A DNA stretch of 64,000 bases from Setaria digitata. Lineage: Eukaryota > Nematoda > Chromadorea > Rhabditida > Setariidae. The stretch is taken from the NCBI GenBank assembly GCA_003640385.1, contig RCAB01000253.1, positions 1 through 64,000 of the forward strand, in the 5' to 3' direction. Below are positions 25,640 to 38,962 of the stretch, in pieces (the stretch's first letter is position 1; every line of letters begins with the position of its first letter). The notes beneath the pieces were generated by a model. The model was not told where the DNA came from, did not search any database, and saw nothing but the letters and a program-made list of their open reading frames with translations. The position numbers and the translations under genes were made by a program.

Positions 25640-27550
25640 ACTGAAGACTGCCGACGATTAAGAATTGTTGTAGGAAGTAATTTTGCCACAAAACAGCTGT
25701 TCGGCATCATCGAAAAACTCGAAGTTGATACCACAGGATCTGCGATGGTAGTGGAGGACGCAACAATGCAAAGTAGAACTGAAGCAGTTCACGATTCAGC
25801 CGATGGACTGTCGGGGAAAAATAAAGGAAAAAGAAACCGGTGGAGAGCTGCTGATAACACACCTGAAGTCAGCAGCCACTCCCCACTGATCCTGATCTCA
25901 TCTTTCACTCTCGCCTTAGTAATCTTAGTAATCCTAGTCATTCACTTCTCCCAAGATTCAATTCCAGCTACCGTTCATGTGATCATGTGACAAGTCACAC
26001 CTACTCTTCTACATCATCACAACTCCACTCTCTCCCGCTCAATTAAAGTAGCCTTACAATTCGTGGCCCTGCTTTGCCCTATATATGAACTCATTAACGC
26101 GGAATTCCAAATCGCTACACCTGCACAGTTGTTTGAGGTATTATGCAGGCCAATTAAAAACAACCAATTTACGCCGCCAGCAATGCCACGACGTATTATT
26201 TGACAAACGCCATACGCACCGTATATATATATATATTCTTTTTTTTTTTTTTTTTTTTTATTGGATAGATGTATAAACGAATCTACAAATATAAAATATA
26301 AAACCAATTAATCCACGCTTCCGTCATGGATAGAAAAAATTAGCAAGAAAATACTCAGTGAATGGTGAAGGAGGGGGAGTGGAGACTAAAAACGACTGAT
26401 TTTTTTTTTTTTTTTTTTTCTCACCGGCGATAGCGTTAGTACAAATGAAGATAACCAACCTAACATTTTCAAATCATCATAATCTAGCACTGAATTTTCC
26501 TTTCGTCAGCAAGATTTTGGGAAATAACAGAGCAGTTGACTAAAACAAAAAAGTACTGATGTGCAGAGTTCTAGAGAAAACCCCAAAAATATCGAAAAGG
26601 AAGATATAAGAATCCTGAAATTCATCCTTTAATTCTTTGCATGGAAAATAATCCAGGAGAAAGATCACGACAAGTGGGAAGGAGGGAAGTTTGGTCTTCA
26701 AGAGGATTTCACATTTCAGAATCCAGAACTTTAAAAATTAATAAAAATCCAAAAATGGGTAGACGAGAGCACAATCAACGAAAAACTTTACCTAACATAA
26801 ATGAGTAGAAAATAACTAAAACAGACCAAATAAAACTATTACAAATGAAAGATTGTTCATTGTCTAAGTATCACACAATTACTGAAAAAACCCATAAGGA
26901 TAAATCACTGAAATGAGGCACCAGCACCTCGTCTTCTCTCTAAAAACCTATAAAACCGAATATTCAGCAAAATTTTGAGCCAGAAATTCAGTTTTTTTTT
27001 TGTTTTATAGAGTAAAATCTGTAAACCTTTTTCAGAGGCGCCCATGCCTACCACAAGAACAAAGATGCAACACCAAAAAGCATATCATTAGTATACCATA
27101 TGTCTACTTACTTTTAAATTTGAGGAACCTGAGCCGAGGGAAAGTAACTAACCTGATTTTTGATGAGATAAAATGTTCCTAATCCTTTCTGTATCTATTC
27201 GATTTCAGATCCCAAATTAATGGAAAATCCTTCTTAATATTCGTAACTTTTCCTCAATTATAAAAGCATTCAATAGAAAGACTCAGAATATTAGAAAAAT
27301 CTTTCTAATTAACAAATAAATTCAATCAAAGACCACAGAACAGGATGGAATAGGACAAAAAAAAAAACTTATTACACTCACGGGAGTAAATACAATTGTA
27401 CACCCTCAGTGGAGTCAGAAATAAATGCATTGTGATAAATTCACAGGGCAGCTACGAGAACAGAGAGGGGATAAGAAAAAGGAAACGAGAAGAACAGGAA
27501 GAGGGTGACAACCTTGAGAAGTGATTTTGCAATCATTCCGTAAAAAATTT
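25640..27550. other. Intergenic region
   Basis: About 1.9 kb between the 3' end of Ariadne-1 and the secreted cysteine-rich gene. It contains an AT microsatellite followed by a long T run near 26222-26260 and another T run near 26400. A forward frame of 119 codons (25631-25990) covers the promoter side of the secreted gene and is probably chance. Confidence 0.45.
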
Positions 27551-30500
27551 TTAGGCTGTGAACCTCCAGAAATCATGCTCCACTCCTTCTGAACAATGTT
27601 TTAGTAGCGTTGCACGTCGCTGCTCCACATAACGATACTTATCTTGCACCTGAAAGAAACGATGCGAAGTGAAGGCAACCATAAAGAGCAAAATATTCTA
27701 TTTGTCTAGCTTCAGAACTGTTAGCATGCCAGAATCCAACAAACGCCTAATCATTGCGCTTCTAGAGTAATATTCTGCAAATAAAAACCTTTTGCTTTAG
27801 GCTAACGAGATTTTCATGATCCAAGTCTCTTTCCAGAAACTCCGATAGTTGTTCAGTAGCATGTTCTAGATCACGCTGATTTTCTTCAAATATCACCGAC
27901 TGGTTATCTTTTTGTAGATAAAACGCAAACGCATAAGTGTACATCAGCGTACGGCGGCATTCCGAAAGGACATCGACCGCTTTGCGTAAAAACTGCACTT
28001 CGATCCAGGACATATTCGCCTGCTGCATGACTTCCATTTTGGACTTCACAATTGAATAAAGCTAGAAAAATGTAAATCACGAGATCAAAAAGGAAATTAT
28101 TAATATCTGGAAAAAAAATGGAAGTCTTAACTCCAAAATCTACCTCAGAATTAACTCGAATATACCTCATTCCTCGAGATGCATTAAGTGTCACACATGC
28201 TAAACGAAATTCCCAGTTTACCATATTGTTAAAGTTATGTTACAATCTCTGCTCACTCACTTTGTGTTCTAATTTCAAACTTTGCTGATGATTCATGTAT
28301 CGGTTGTAATAGTGCAGGTATCTCTGAAGTGCAGCACGACTTCTTTCCTGCGCATCACGCGCTTGTTTTGCCAAAGTATCATCAAATCGGTTGCAAGAGT
28401 ACCATGAACTACCGTGCGGTTCCCATGGACCAAGACACATCCAACAAAATTCCATTTTACAAGCTACATTCTTGCATGTCATATGATTACAACCACCGTC
28501 TTTCTCTATTGTCACCTGCAAATAAATTACTGAATCGACTATGGAATTTCTTTTATAGAAATTATAGAAATCTAAACTCCTCGTTCAGAATAAAGCGCAG
28601 ATAAAGCAAATACTAACATATATTTCCCTTTCCTCATAATACTTAAAGTAATAATTTTTATTTCAAACCCTCCAAATTTGACTTCTTTAAGCCGATAACA
28701 AAAATGATTTATTTTGTCTTAAGAATTATACAGTTCCCACAATGTTGTACGCACTGGTAACAGTACTTACCTGAACCAACCGTAAATAAATAATGGTCAA
28801 AGGGAAAACTACTAAAACCAAGGTCCTGCTTCAAAACAGGATCCTGCTTCAACAAAAAACTTTTTAACTTATGTTGTTATGTTGTTTTGAACAGGAAAAT
28901 AAATCTGAAGTAGAATCTCTGAAACAAATAACTTGCCTGACATTTGGGACACTCTTTAGTATTTGCTGATATCCAATTGCTTGTCTCACTGTCATCATTG
29001 CATTTCTTAATCCACAGCTTCAGCAGTCTGCAGTTGACAGGTTCGTGCCATTCATGTCCACATGCAAAACAAAAAACTGTACCACAGGTACATTTCACAG
29101 GGCGAGCTTCTAAATGCCCCACCTCAATGACATGACCGCAGTCAGCAGCTGGGCACCACCGTAGCAAACGATTGCACTAAAAATGCATAGAAAAAAAGAA
29201 CAATTCAAACAACTTTTCCCTTAAAATCCAGAAGCTTTCTTAGGAAATATGATCAAAATTTAACTCGAAAATTTCAGATACACTATGACTTTTCCTAAAC
29301 ATTTTAAAGCAGAAAAATCCTACTTTATGTTTGATCAAATTTGCCCAACCACCAGCTCAAATAGAAAATACTTTGGCAAATAATTCTGCTAAAATCTTAA
29401 TGTAACCATAAAACTTCCAAAATACCTCTACAAAACTGTTAATTATCAAACGACGATATCTTTTCTTTGCATTATCGCTTCTCACCAAGGCCAGCGTTTT
29501 TTCATCATCAACTATAATTGGACAATTGTGTTGTGGACAAGCTACATGCGCCCGGCCTTCTTCCATGATCTAAATTTAAAACCATAATAGAGTTTGATTT
29601 TCTTTATCAATAAAACTTATCCATTTGCCTGTCAAGCCATACAACTGAAACCACATCGAAGCAGTTTAATCATACTTTTAATTATTCGTACTGACCTTAT
29701 CTGTTCCAATTTATTGCATTACTACCTTAGTTGTTAAATAAGAATCCCAGCATGGATAGCAGAAACGGTGACTGCACTGTAAGCCTGTCAAAATCGTACG
29801 ATTACAGCAGATGGCACAAGTATCAACAACATCTGCAGGCCCCTCATCACCACGACGTTGCACTTTAAATGGTGAAATAATATTGGCATCCAGGAAAAAT
29901 GAGTCCATATCAGTGCTTTCGTAAAACCTGCAACTAACATTAAAGGAGTGATTTTTAGAAAAAGAATGAAACTTTTAAACAAAATTTTCATTCAGAACAT
30001 TGTGTAGGATAACAGAGACAGTCAGTAATAATGAAAAACAGCATACCTTTCCAGTAAACTTTCTTTGTTCCACTTATAATGGTGCAGAAGCAATCTACAG
30101 ATAGTAGGCGATAGACGCAACACCGACGCAACATCTTCTATGATTTTATTCATCTCTAAAGCCACCTTCTCGGCATTCAATACCTGCAGCATTTAGTATG
30201 TTGTATAACTTGAAAATATGAAAAATATAACAATGTTTCAGACTTTTTTTAAATGTACTCCTTTAAATATACATTGCTTGACTACTCACAGTATAGCCTA
30301 AAACGGTTGCAACTCATAAATCTGTTAATTTTGAGGATATTCAGAAAAAAAGAACACGTGCACATCTCACTTCTAATCTCTATAAAATCATCGCTACAAC
30401 AGCCTTTTTCAGGTTGAACCAAGATCTAACAGTAACGCACCATTTAATGAATATCGGCCGAGAAAAATGCCGTCCCGAACTGTTATAAAAACTGATAGAA

Positions 30501-31759
30501 ATGCCAGAAAAAAATTAATATGTGAAAGGGAAACTTAAAACATGATCAAACTAAATTAATTCAAAAGAAGCTATTAAAAAACCCACTTCCACCTTTTCTT
30601 GATCAAACCCACCGATCATACTCATTACGCTAATCACGATAGTAAGTGTAAGTGAAGAGCCACTATTAGTAAAATAAAAGTACATTCTGTGTCATTTTTA
30701 CCGCCAATATACGGAAGATCAGATAAAGTTGTGCGAAAAATTAACGAACTCCGAAAAGATTTCTCAACTACGCCCATAATTGAGAAGTAGTGAACGACAA
30801 GGGAGAAAACAGAAAATATGCGAAAATAATATATGACGACATATGACTTGGAACGGAAAAATGCAGTACTAAAATACAGAAAATTTCAACTTATGAAAAA
30901 ATAAGAGAATTAGTCAGCAGGCTAAACGACAAATTCTGAAGGTCAAAACTAATCAATTAATAACCCTATGCTTCAATCTTCGTCCAGCACAATAACCAAG
31001 ATTCTGTAAAGGTGTAGAAGATTCCATGAAAGCCTTCTAATCTTCTTTTTTGACCTTATAAAGAGGAAGACTTGAGAAAAATCTCCACTGTCTTTGAGAA
31101 ACAAATGAAGCTATAATTAACTGACTAATATCATTCGTCCTTCACTCTCTTTAAAATTACAAGGTTTTGCCTACGGTTGATTTATGTTTCCTGTTACCAG
31201 TCCTCTTTATTCGAATTTATCTAGTTCATTTTCAATCTCTGTACACGTATCTAAATAGTTTTATCAGACGCAAACCCATTCCTATTTCTTCTTCACCTGA
31301 TTTAAAACATATGTAAAAGTCTGCTATTATTACATTAAGAGTAATCATGAAAGTCGAGACTAAGATAATGTAATGGATAAATGACAAGATAAATGCCTCA
31401 TATAAAAACGCATTCAGCATGCACTGACACAATTATAAGGAAATGCATGCACTAACTGACCAAACGCTCTGCTGGATATTGAAATCATGGTTCCACTACT
31501 AAATATTCAGGTTAATCAAGCTACTCTTCACCTATCTTAACAGTGCCTCATATTACCAATTAGAAATTCAAATCAAAATTCAACAAGACACCTGGAAATC
31601 AGTTGACTCACTGTCATGACTACCACCACGTTCCGTTTTAATCACAGGTGGATCAACCACAATTCCATCATCATCACTGTAAGTTGATGTGGCATCACTT
31701 TCCGAGCCACCCGAAAATGCACCATCATCATCCATAGCCTCGTCACTCCCTAGCGACAT
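27551..31759 (-). CDS. ari-1: Ariadne-1 RBR E3 ubiquitin ligase
   Basis: RING-between-RING ligase that takes ubiquitin from an E2 such as UBCH7/UBC-18 onto its own cysteine. In other animals it acts with neddylated cullins. Eight exons join in phase: 31759-31592, 30183-30047, 29927-29726, 29569-29426, 29176-28937, 28515-28261, 28061-27789 and 27649-27551, giving 505 residues. The acidic N-terminus ([18 protein letters not shown]) is followed by a UBA-like region, RING1 ([20 protein letters not shown]), the in-between RING ([18 protein letters not shown]) and RING2. The catalytic cysteine of RING2 is the first one in DGGCNHMTC. The C-terminal Ariadne helical domain follows and ends [10 protein letters not shown]. 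The intron between exons 5 and 6 has a GC donor (CAG then GCAAGT). An upstream in-frame Met at 31882 would add a Lys-rich extension that the family does not usually have. Divergent from GPN2. Confidence 0.95.
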
Positions 31760-32731
31760 TCGAACCAAATTCTTCACACAAGTCTTTTCAACACTTCTCT
31801 TTTTCTGTTCGTGTTTCCAAACGTTTTTTTTCTTTTTTTTTTCCTTGGAATAATTATGAAATAATAACCATACAAGTACCACCCTTTTCTTACACCAACT
31901 TTCCCGTTTTTTCTTTTCTCAGTAGGGAAGGCCGTCTCCGTGTCACACGTCCGGCCCCTTGCTCACAACCAAATAAAAAATAATAACGCAACACCTGAAA
32001 TATATTTCATTTTATAAGAAATACGATCAACGCCAGCTGTTGCAACTGCTACAAACACATCACACAGAGCAAAGCATCGATGATATGTGTTACATTTCAG
32101 ATATAAAATGTACTGTCACTAGTTTCATTTTACTATCAGCGTGTACGGGGAGAACAGCCTTTTCCCAAATCAACATGACAAGATCACCAGTACGACACGC
32201 ACTGCTTCTTCCGTTCAATTAGTCAGGGTCGTTACTGCTAGCCAAGTCAACCAAACATCGGAATGGTGACAACCTGCAACCGTCATCAAGGGTTAAAAGC
32301 CACCCATTCCACCAAGCAGCAATGGCAATTCAGTGCTCCTGCAAAATTCATCTCATTGAAGCTGAAATTTGCGTTCACACTTCGGACAATACGACGGTAC
32401 GCCACCAGGTGACGTATGAGACAACAACTTTTGTGATGGAGTGAAGGAAGTTGTTGGAGCGAAGAGGGAAGTAAGGTGAGGGAGAGGTGAGTTTTGATGG
32501 AAGCTCGAGATAGAGCACAAGAATGAGAAGATTGACAACAGGCTGAGAGAAGGAACATGGGGAGAGGGAATATGTCAAGAGGGAGTGAAAGTGAACTGTG
32601 ATGTGGCGATATCGTTGCTGCGCTCGAGTGGATTGCTTCATGAGTTGGAGTTGCTCCGAGATTTCCCGGTGCTGGTTGGGGTTGGTTTGGGATGTCCTCG
32701 TGTAGATTCTTGTGTCTCAGACACATTCCCG
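31760..32731. promoter_or_regulatory. Shared upstream region of Ariadne-1 and GPN2
   Basis: The two genes are transcribed away from each other across about 970 bp, so this stretch must hold both promoters. No clear core element was recognised. A CAG about 13 bp before the GPN2 ATG (ending near 32720) could be a trans-splice or intron acceptor. Confidence 0.45.
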
Positions 32732-34105
32732 ATGCAGAGCAATTTCAGCGATGAACGAGTGATGTTTGGACAGATGGTCATCGGTGCACCTGGTGCAGGG
32801 AAGACGACTTACTGCGATGGTATGAGCCAGATTCTGGCACAAATTGGCCGGCCAGTTGTTTGCGTGAATTTGGATCCCGCTAATGATTATTTGCCGTATA
32901 AATGCGATGTCGACATTCGGGAACTGGTGAATGTGGAGGACATCAGCAGTCGACTGAGTCTTGGTCCTAATGGCGCTCTGAGGTATTGCTTGCACTTACC
33001 GCTAAAGAAAATCCCTCGATCTGTATTCGAGATCCATCACTTTACGGTTTTTTCTCCAATTGGGCTGCTTACGAAATTTTAACGCTTACTTCTCACCTAT
33101 ATTAAACAAGCAGGAAAATCTTATTTAATTTTGATCAGATATGTCCAACTATATTTTTCTAAACTCTTTTTAGTTCAATTACTGAACTTTCGTAGGTATT
33201 GCATGCAAACTTTGAAGAAGAATATGGAATGGTTACGATTGAAGCTATCATCTGTGCATGGATATTTACTCATCGATTTCCCAGGACAGTTGGAGCTGTA
33301 CAATAGTGACGATTGCATTACTTCTATTATTCGCAGCGTAAAGCATTAGCTTTTTCTTTTCAATAAGTCTTTTTGACGCACTATGAACCACACTAGGCTT
33401 CCATAAGGCATTTCATAGAACACCATTTATCACTTGGTCATAAGGATTATCAGTCATGCATACATGCCTAAACAAATTCATTTACTTCCATTTTTAGATG
33501 GAGAAATGGGGTCACCGAATGGTTGTTGTTCATCTTAGTGATAGTTTATATTGTTCGGACGCAGGTAAATTCATCTCAGTATTGTTAAGTGCACTTTCCG
33601 TTATGATAAATCTGGAATGCGCCCAAATCAACGTATTGTCGAAACAAGACCTATTGAGAGATAACGATTTACCGTACAATTTCGAATTTTTCGAAGAACT
33701 TCCGGATACGTCACGGTTGGTCGAACTTCTTGATGTGAGTATTCACTTGTAAAAGTGATATGTTTTAACAGCTCCACATATTTATTCGTTTAAAGCAATG
33801 ATAAATGATGAGGCATGAAGCCGGAGAGCTGGATATCATGTTGTTATAAGTTGCTTTTTAAAACATGAAGTTATCAAATAATTATATTATAGAGAAGTGG
33901 TTTTCAGGAAACACCAGTACTCAAACAGTACAAAGGACTGAATGCAATGCTTTGTTCAGTGATAGACGATTATGATTTGGTAAAGTTTACTGGTTTGGAT
34001 GTTACAAGTAAAGCGAGTATGCTTAATTTGTTGAAATTAATTGACATTGCGAATGGTTTTGCCTTCAGTGAAACGCCTGATCTCAGATACATTGTACAGA
34101 AGTGA
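32732..34105 (+). CDS. gpn2: GPN-loop GTPase 2
   Basis: GPN-family GTPase. GPN proteins assist assembly and nuclear import of RNA polymerase II and III. Four exons join in phase: 32732-32982, 33196-33337, 33498-33734 and 33908-34105, giving 275 residues (human about 310, so slightly short at the C-terminus). The P-loop is [11 protein letters not shown], followed by [20 protein letters not shown]. The Walker B region is [12 protein letters not shown], with Phe where others have Cys. The GPN loop is LGPNGAL, and the base-recognition motif is SKQDLL in place of the usual SKMDL. The frame also has Mets further 5' and at 32762; the latter (MFGQMVIG) may be the true start. An AATAAA polyadenylation signal lies at 34636-34641. 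The first intron has matching sequence at both ends. Confidence 0.93.
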
Positions 34106-34510
34106 TGAAGGCATCACACTCACCCTTTAAATTTTGGATCCATATTTTTCTTGTTTACTCAATCGAGAATGATGAGATGAACTCCTTTGTTCCAAGTAGG
34201 CAGTGTTAAGCGATGGCATCCAGTTGAGTTAATGACTGTGTCATAAGATCGAAGCAGACGATGGCAACAGTTTGTAGTTCTTTTCCCAGGGTTTTGTCGC
34301 TTAGATATAAATGTCAATATTGTTTCATAAACTTTTCTGTCAACTAGTATTAAGCATTGCATTGTGTTAAGAATATGCATGATAACTAAGACTTTTTATT
34401 CCATTTCTACTCTTATATCCAAGATAAATTAATGGATTAAAGGTTTCGATATTGCAAGTGCTTTAGCTTGTATTATACAATGGGGTTGGAGACGGTAATG
34501 GAGAGCATTT

Positions 34511-34563
34511 CTTTCCCTCCCTCTCTCCCCCCCTCTTTTCTTCTTCTTGGGGAGGGGGGGGGG
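34511..34563. repeat. Pyrimidine block followed by a G-run
   Basis: About 37 bases of almost pure C/T with a run of seven C, followed directly by a G-rich block with a run of ten G. The C-run and G-run can pair as a hairpin, and the G block might form a quadruplex. It lies 3' of GPN2. Confidence 0.7.
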
Positions 34564-37243
34564 CTACCCACCCTCACGGAGAAGAAAAGTCATAGGGTGA
34601 AGTATATAGAAGAGAAAGTACTGTGAAATTTAATGAATAAAATTGGGGTCACAAAAATGGATCAATTTACAGTATGTGAGCAGCAGTGGATCAAAATAAT
34701 TTATGTTCCTTGGATTCTTTCATTGTCGGTGAACGATCTTCCAGGCCACAGTGATCTCGAAGTACAACCTGGGCTAGCGACGACATCGTAGTAATGATTA
34801 CTGGTTTTTGCAAAAGTTCCGAAACCAATCAGTAAGCATGTTTTCGCTGAGGCTAACTTGTCACTGTTATTTATTCTAGAAGTACTTCGTCGGGATTTGA
34901 AGCTGATTTGGGGTGCATTCCATAGTAGGAGAGTGGGAGTTTTTTTTTGCATTAAAAGGAGGGGTAGATTCAACTTGCGAATCGTCTAGAGGCTGTTTTT
35001 TTTCATCGAGGTATATGGCTGAAAAAAAAGAAGGGGAAAAGTAGTCAGTTCGGTATTTTGCTGCTGAATTCCACTGAGGTAACGAAATAAATGGAGGAAA
35101 GAAAGGAGAGCAAGAGCTGAGGTTCAACTTTTTTCTTGTTAAGAAACGATGCCAGATGGAAGTTAAAAAGGTATTTGTGATTACTCAGAATGATTTCACA
35201 AGTTCGATACAGATAATACTGAGACCACATTTGGAACATGCATTTCAGGTATTCGAATCTCAACTTAAATTAACAATCTGATGCCATTCGAAATGAATAT
35301 AGGCAATCTGCAATTTCTCACCAAGCAAACAAGAGGTTATCATCTAGAGACAGTATAATTGGTTTAAACGGAAGGATGCGTTAGACAAGATCAAAGTTAG
35401 CGAGCAGGGTAGGTTTGGACTGAACACATATTCATTCATATCTTAGGTGTTTATTAATTCTGCACTGTGCTATGTTCTCTAAATTTTTTAATTTAGAAAT
35501 TAAATCTTATATAAATTGCCAGGTAGAAATCCACTCCTTTGAGAATGAAATGTTAAAAATATGAAACGCATTTCTTTTTATGTGAAAAGCTGGAAATTTG
35601 ATTTTATTTCTGCTATCATATAAATATTGTGGGCCATCTATTAGATGACAAGGGATGATAGTATCCGGATTCCAAGCTCGTTTCTTATCTCAGTATATCG
35701 TGTCGTGAAGTTCCGGTTGTTGGAAGCTCCTCATTTCTATCATAAGCTTTGGTAAGCGAATTTTAAAATATTCGGAAAAACTTGATAAAAATTGAAAAGC
35801 TACATTTTAGGTAGGTGACATCAACCCGATATCAGTGGCTACGTAAATCGAACCCTTGCTGAGGCACGAAAAAAATGTTTCAGGGTGGCAAGCAAAGTTC
35901 GTGACGAGTTCGAGCAAAACAAATAGATTAGAATAATGCTAGTGCAGGAGAAGCTGATACAGATGGTAAATGAAACAAAAAAAGTTAGGTAAGTTGAAGT
36001 GACATCCAATTTTTCTCCGGTTTTTATTTTGAGAGATTTTTTTAGAATGCTGAACTAAATTCCAAAATTATTCACCATAGCAGTTTGAGGCCAACTTTGA
36101 TCTAGCATATGTAGGTACTGATATGGATCAGAGCATTGATACTAGGAACATACTATGACCCTAACTCACCATACTAACTTTTTCGGAATTATTCCCGATT
36201 TCTGGCAGGAGTATGAGGAAATTTCTAAGTATTAGCTTGTTTTACACAATAATGAAACACATATTATATTAACTGTAACACTGAGAAAAAACGAAGGCAC
36301 TATTAATTTGTAAAAAGGGCAATGTAAATTTGAAATTGTTCGACATTTTTCTAACAGAGAGAAATACTTTAATTATATATTTCTGATGATTTTTTAACCT
36401 TAACGAATTCTTCTCGTCCTAAAGGAGATTATCACATCAATAAAACAAGGCTTTTACCTAAGAAGTTCTCCGAAACCCCGAAATTTGATGAAAACCTACG
36501 TTCTAGTCAACAACCACTGGTATATTGTGCTCAGTAGGATTGTTACATGATTCAAGTAGACCGCCTTCTCTTTTAATATGGAAAATATATTTAGTCTATT
36601 TCAGACAGTTTAGCGTAAATTGAATCAGATAAATGATCATTTCATACGAATAGTACAGCAGTAATTACTTTAATAAACGGAATTCTGAGTCAGTAGCTGT
36701 CATCATATGCATCCCCCCTTGCCCTACTCTCGTAATATCATTTGAAACAATCCTGGAAAACTGATTGTATTTTCGATTGAAGTAATGATTAAATTTTTCA
36801 AAAAGTGTTATTTGAGTACTTCACTAAGATGGTAAAACAACACAATTTCCAATTCTAATCATTTCAAACGAACGTCACATCCAGAGGAATCTTGCATTTC
36901 GCGATTGTATCTAAAAATATATTAAGACACTCTTATTTCTGATGACTTCCTTATTTTCTGTTTGGTTGAAAGGTTTCCGATTAGTAATTTTTAATTTTAC
37001 ACTTCTTTATTTTTACTCCTTGCAAGAAAAGTTATAGCGTTTTTAGAATTTTACAGTTACTGAAACTGAAAATATCATTATCTTTTTCAGTCGCAAATAT
37101 TTATGTCCATGATGACATCCTTTACGTATTTCATGTCTCCCTAGAAGTTAAGCGTACAAAACAGTTCGTCTGACTTCCAATTTTTTCCCCGCAATTTTGA
37201 TTTATTAGTGCATAAAAAAAATAATCGAAAAAAAGGAAATGTC

Positions 37244-37328
37244 AGGCAATATCTGCGCAGCACATAGTTTNTTTCCAGTTCGATCTTTTTCCCAGCTTTT
37301 TAGGCAATATCTGCGCAGCACATAGTTT
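37244..37328. repeat. 27-bp direct repeat flanking a single N (probable assembly artefact)
   Basis: A segment that starts AGGCAATATCTGCGCAGC occurs at 37244-37270 and again at 37302-37328, with N at 37271 directly after the first copy. This is the same signature as at 9861 and 9926. Confidence 0.8.
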
Positions 37329-37358
37329 TTCTGATCACAGAAAATGTGATCAGAAAAA
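37326..37358. repeat. Perfect 13-bp inverted repeat
   Basis: The arms TTTTTCTGATCAC and GTGATCAGAAAAA pair perfectly around the 7-base spacer AGAAAAT. It lies directly after the second copy of the assembly repeat. It is intergenic and no function is known. Confidence 0.8.
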
Positions 37359-38708
37359 CCTGTATTTTAATCACTCTCACTTCAGATTTCTGATTTCCTA
37401 TCTCTCCTGTTACTTATTTATCTTCAGTTCAACTGCTCAGGGCTTAAATTCCGTTCCGTCTATGAGTGCTAATTATTTAAAATGTTAAATTTAAGTTTGG
37501 ATTTCCATTTTTCGTGGCATACGCTATAATCTAGAAATTAGCGAAAAGAGTGAACTAATGAAGATGGCCAGAAGTATTATATTTAATCTTTGCATCATCA
37601 ACGGAAGTTTTTTTGATCGAACTGATTTCCAACAACATTTCGACTCCCACTGTAAAACGTAACGAAAATCAGAAGGAATTAATACTGGTGCCGTTCTAGA
37701 ATAGGTCGAACTGTTTGGCTAGGTAAAATTCGGGAGAAGTTTTGCATGTAGTAATTGAAATAATAGAGTTCATCAACAGTAATTCCTCTTAATCGGATTG
37801 TATTTTGCCGAATATCAATACTAAAAATTCTCCCCGACTAGGCTTATGACCTAAATATTTGAATTTAGAGTTAAATGATAATCCTAACTGATTTGAAGTC
37901 ATGGATTTAATCAATCGTCGATTTACTTGTCCAAGTGAAAAGTATTTCCGAGGAGACATTTACAGTTTCGAAATATAATTTAAAATTAGTAAAAGACTGT
38001 AATCACCACCACTTGATTTCGAGCGTTTCTGTGCAATAACACTGAATTGTTATACAGTATCCATCATCCGAATGGCAATACTAAGCAAACACAAACGTGC
38101 AGTGTGCAAAACTGATTAAAAAAATTGCTTAAAATTTAGTTTTTCATATATTTCGTAAATATAATAATTTTTGTGTACCGCATTAATCTTGGTAAGATAC
38201 AGTTTTGGGACATGGAAAGAGGTTACCGATGTTTCTCCGAAGATTTTTGTCATCTGCGGAATCCTACTCTCCTTGCAAAAGTCACAGTTTCATTCGTCGT
38301 GAATTCCAGTTAGCTCAGGAATAAGACTTCTTTAGATTTGTCATTGCTGGTTAATATTACGAACATTTTTTTTTTTCAAATCCACATTCCGACTAAGTAA
38401 TTTTCACATTCCGCTTTTGTTGTCATTAACAGATTTACTACAATAACGAAAATCTGAATTGCAGAAATCGATTTTGGGGAGTCACATTTTCCGGAAGTTC
38501 CGCGATATTTTTTCCTCAGACAAGAATATTCGCATTTGCGTGTACTTGTAACCCAAGAACCGATGAAGAAGAATTTCTCCAGAGTATCAGAAACATGGAA
38601 GTGTTGAGTGATTCAAGACGATGACTGTTAACATTTCATCTTTCAACACCTGACACTGCTTCACAGTGACAGGCTAACCGTACACGGGTGTACTAAAGCT
38701 GAGATAAT

Positions 38709-38962
38709 TTACTCTGCTGCAAACATTTCTACCTTCTCTAGCGAGACGTTTGCAATAGAAAGACACACACCTTGAAAGCTACCGTGTGGAATGACACTCG
38801 TGGTAGGAGATGAAGATGAGCATCCGGCTGCAGCGAATAATTCACGCAACATCTGTTCAGGCTGGCTAGCTTTCTTTCGTCCTTCTGGAAGCAGAAGTTG
38901 ATTACATGAACTGTCACGGACATGAGGTAAGAAAGGACAAGTGGGGAAGGAAGGCGAAAACG
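38709..38962 (-). CDS. Candidate minus-strand exon
   Basis: After an acceptor with a pyrimidine tract (exon start 38962) one frame stays open for about 84 codons. It contains GRKKASQPEQMLRELFAAAG followed by a Ser/Thr stretch, and either splices at 38771 (GTGTGT donor) or continues to TAA at 38709. The composition is protein-like and GC-rich, but no neighbouring exon could be joined, and GC-rich sequence lengthens chance frames. Confidence 0.3.

Larger units (their letters stand above)
34106..38464. other. Gene-poor region
   Basis: More than 4 kb without an exon I can defend. It contains the GPN2 3' flank, a pyrimidine/purine block near 34511-34563, a single-N assembly join near 37271 and a perfect hairpin at 37326-37358. 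A forward open stretch with an acceptor at about 38465 (IDFGESHFPEVPRYFFLRQ) begins at its end but is unsupported. The missing 5' exons of the gene at 39852 could lie here. Confidence 0.4.

Noticed and set aside
25631..25990. Forward 119-codon frame with a hydrophobic end
   Set aside because: It overlaps the 5' end and promoter of the minus-strand secreted gene, has no splice support and no recognisable domain.
28329..29135. Forward frames within the Ariadne-1 gene
   Set aside because: Shadows of RING2 and in-between RING exons on the other strand.
32286..32726. Minus-strand frames of 61-146 codons in the Ariadne-1/GPN2 gap
   Set aside because: Low-complexity Ser/Leu translations of a purine-rich + strand promoter region, with no splice support.
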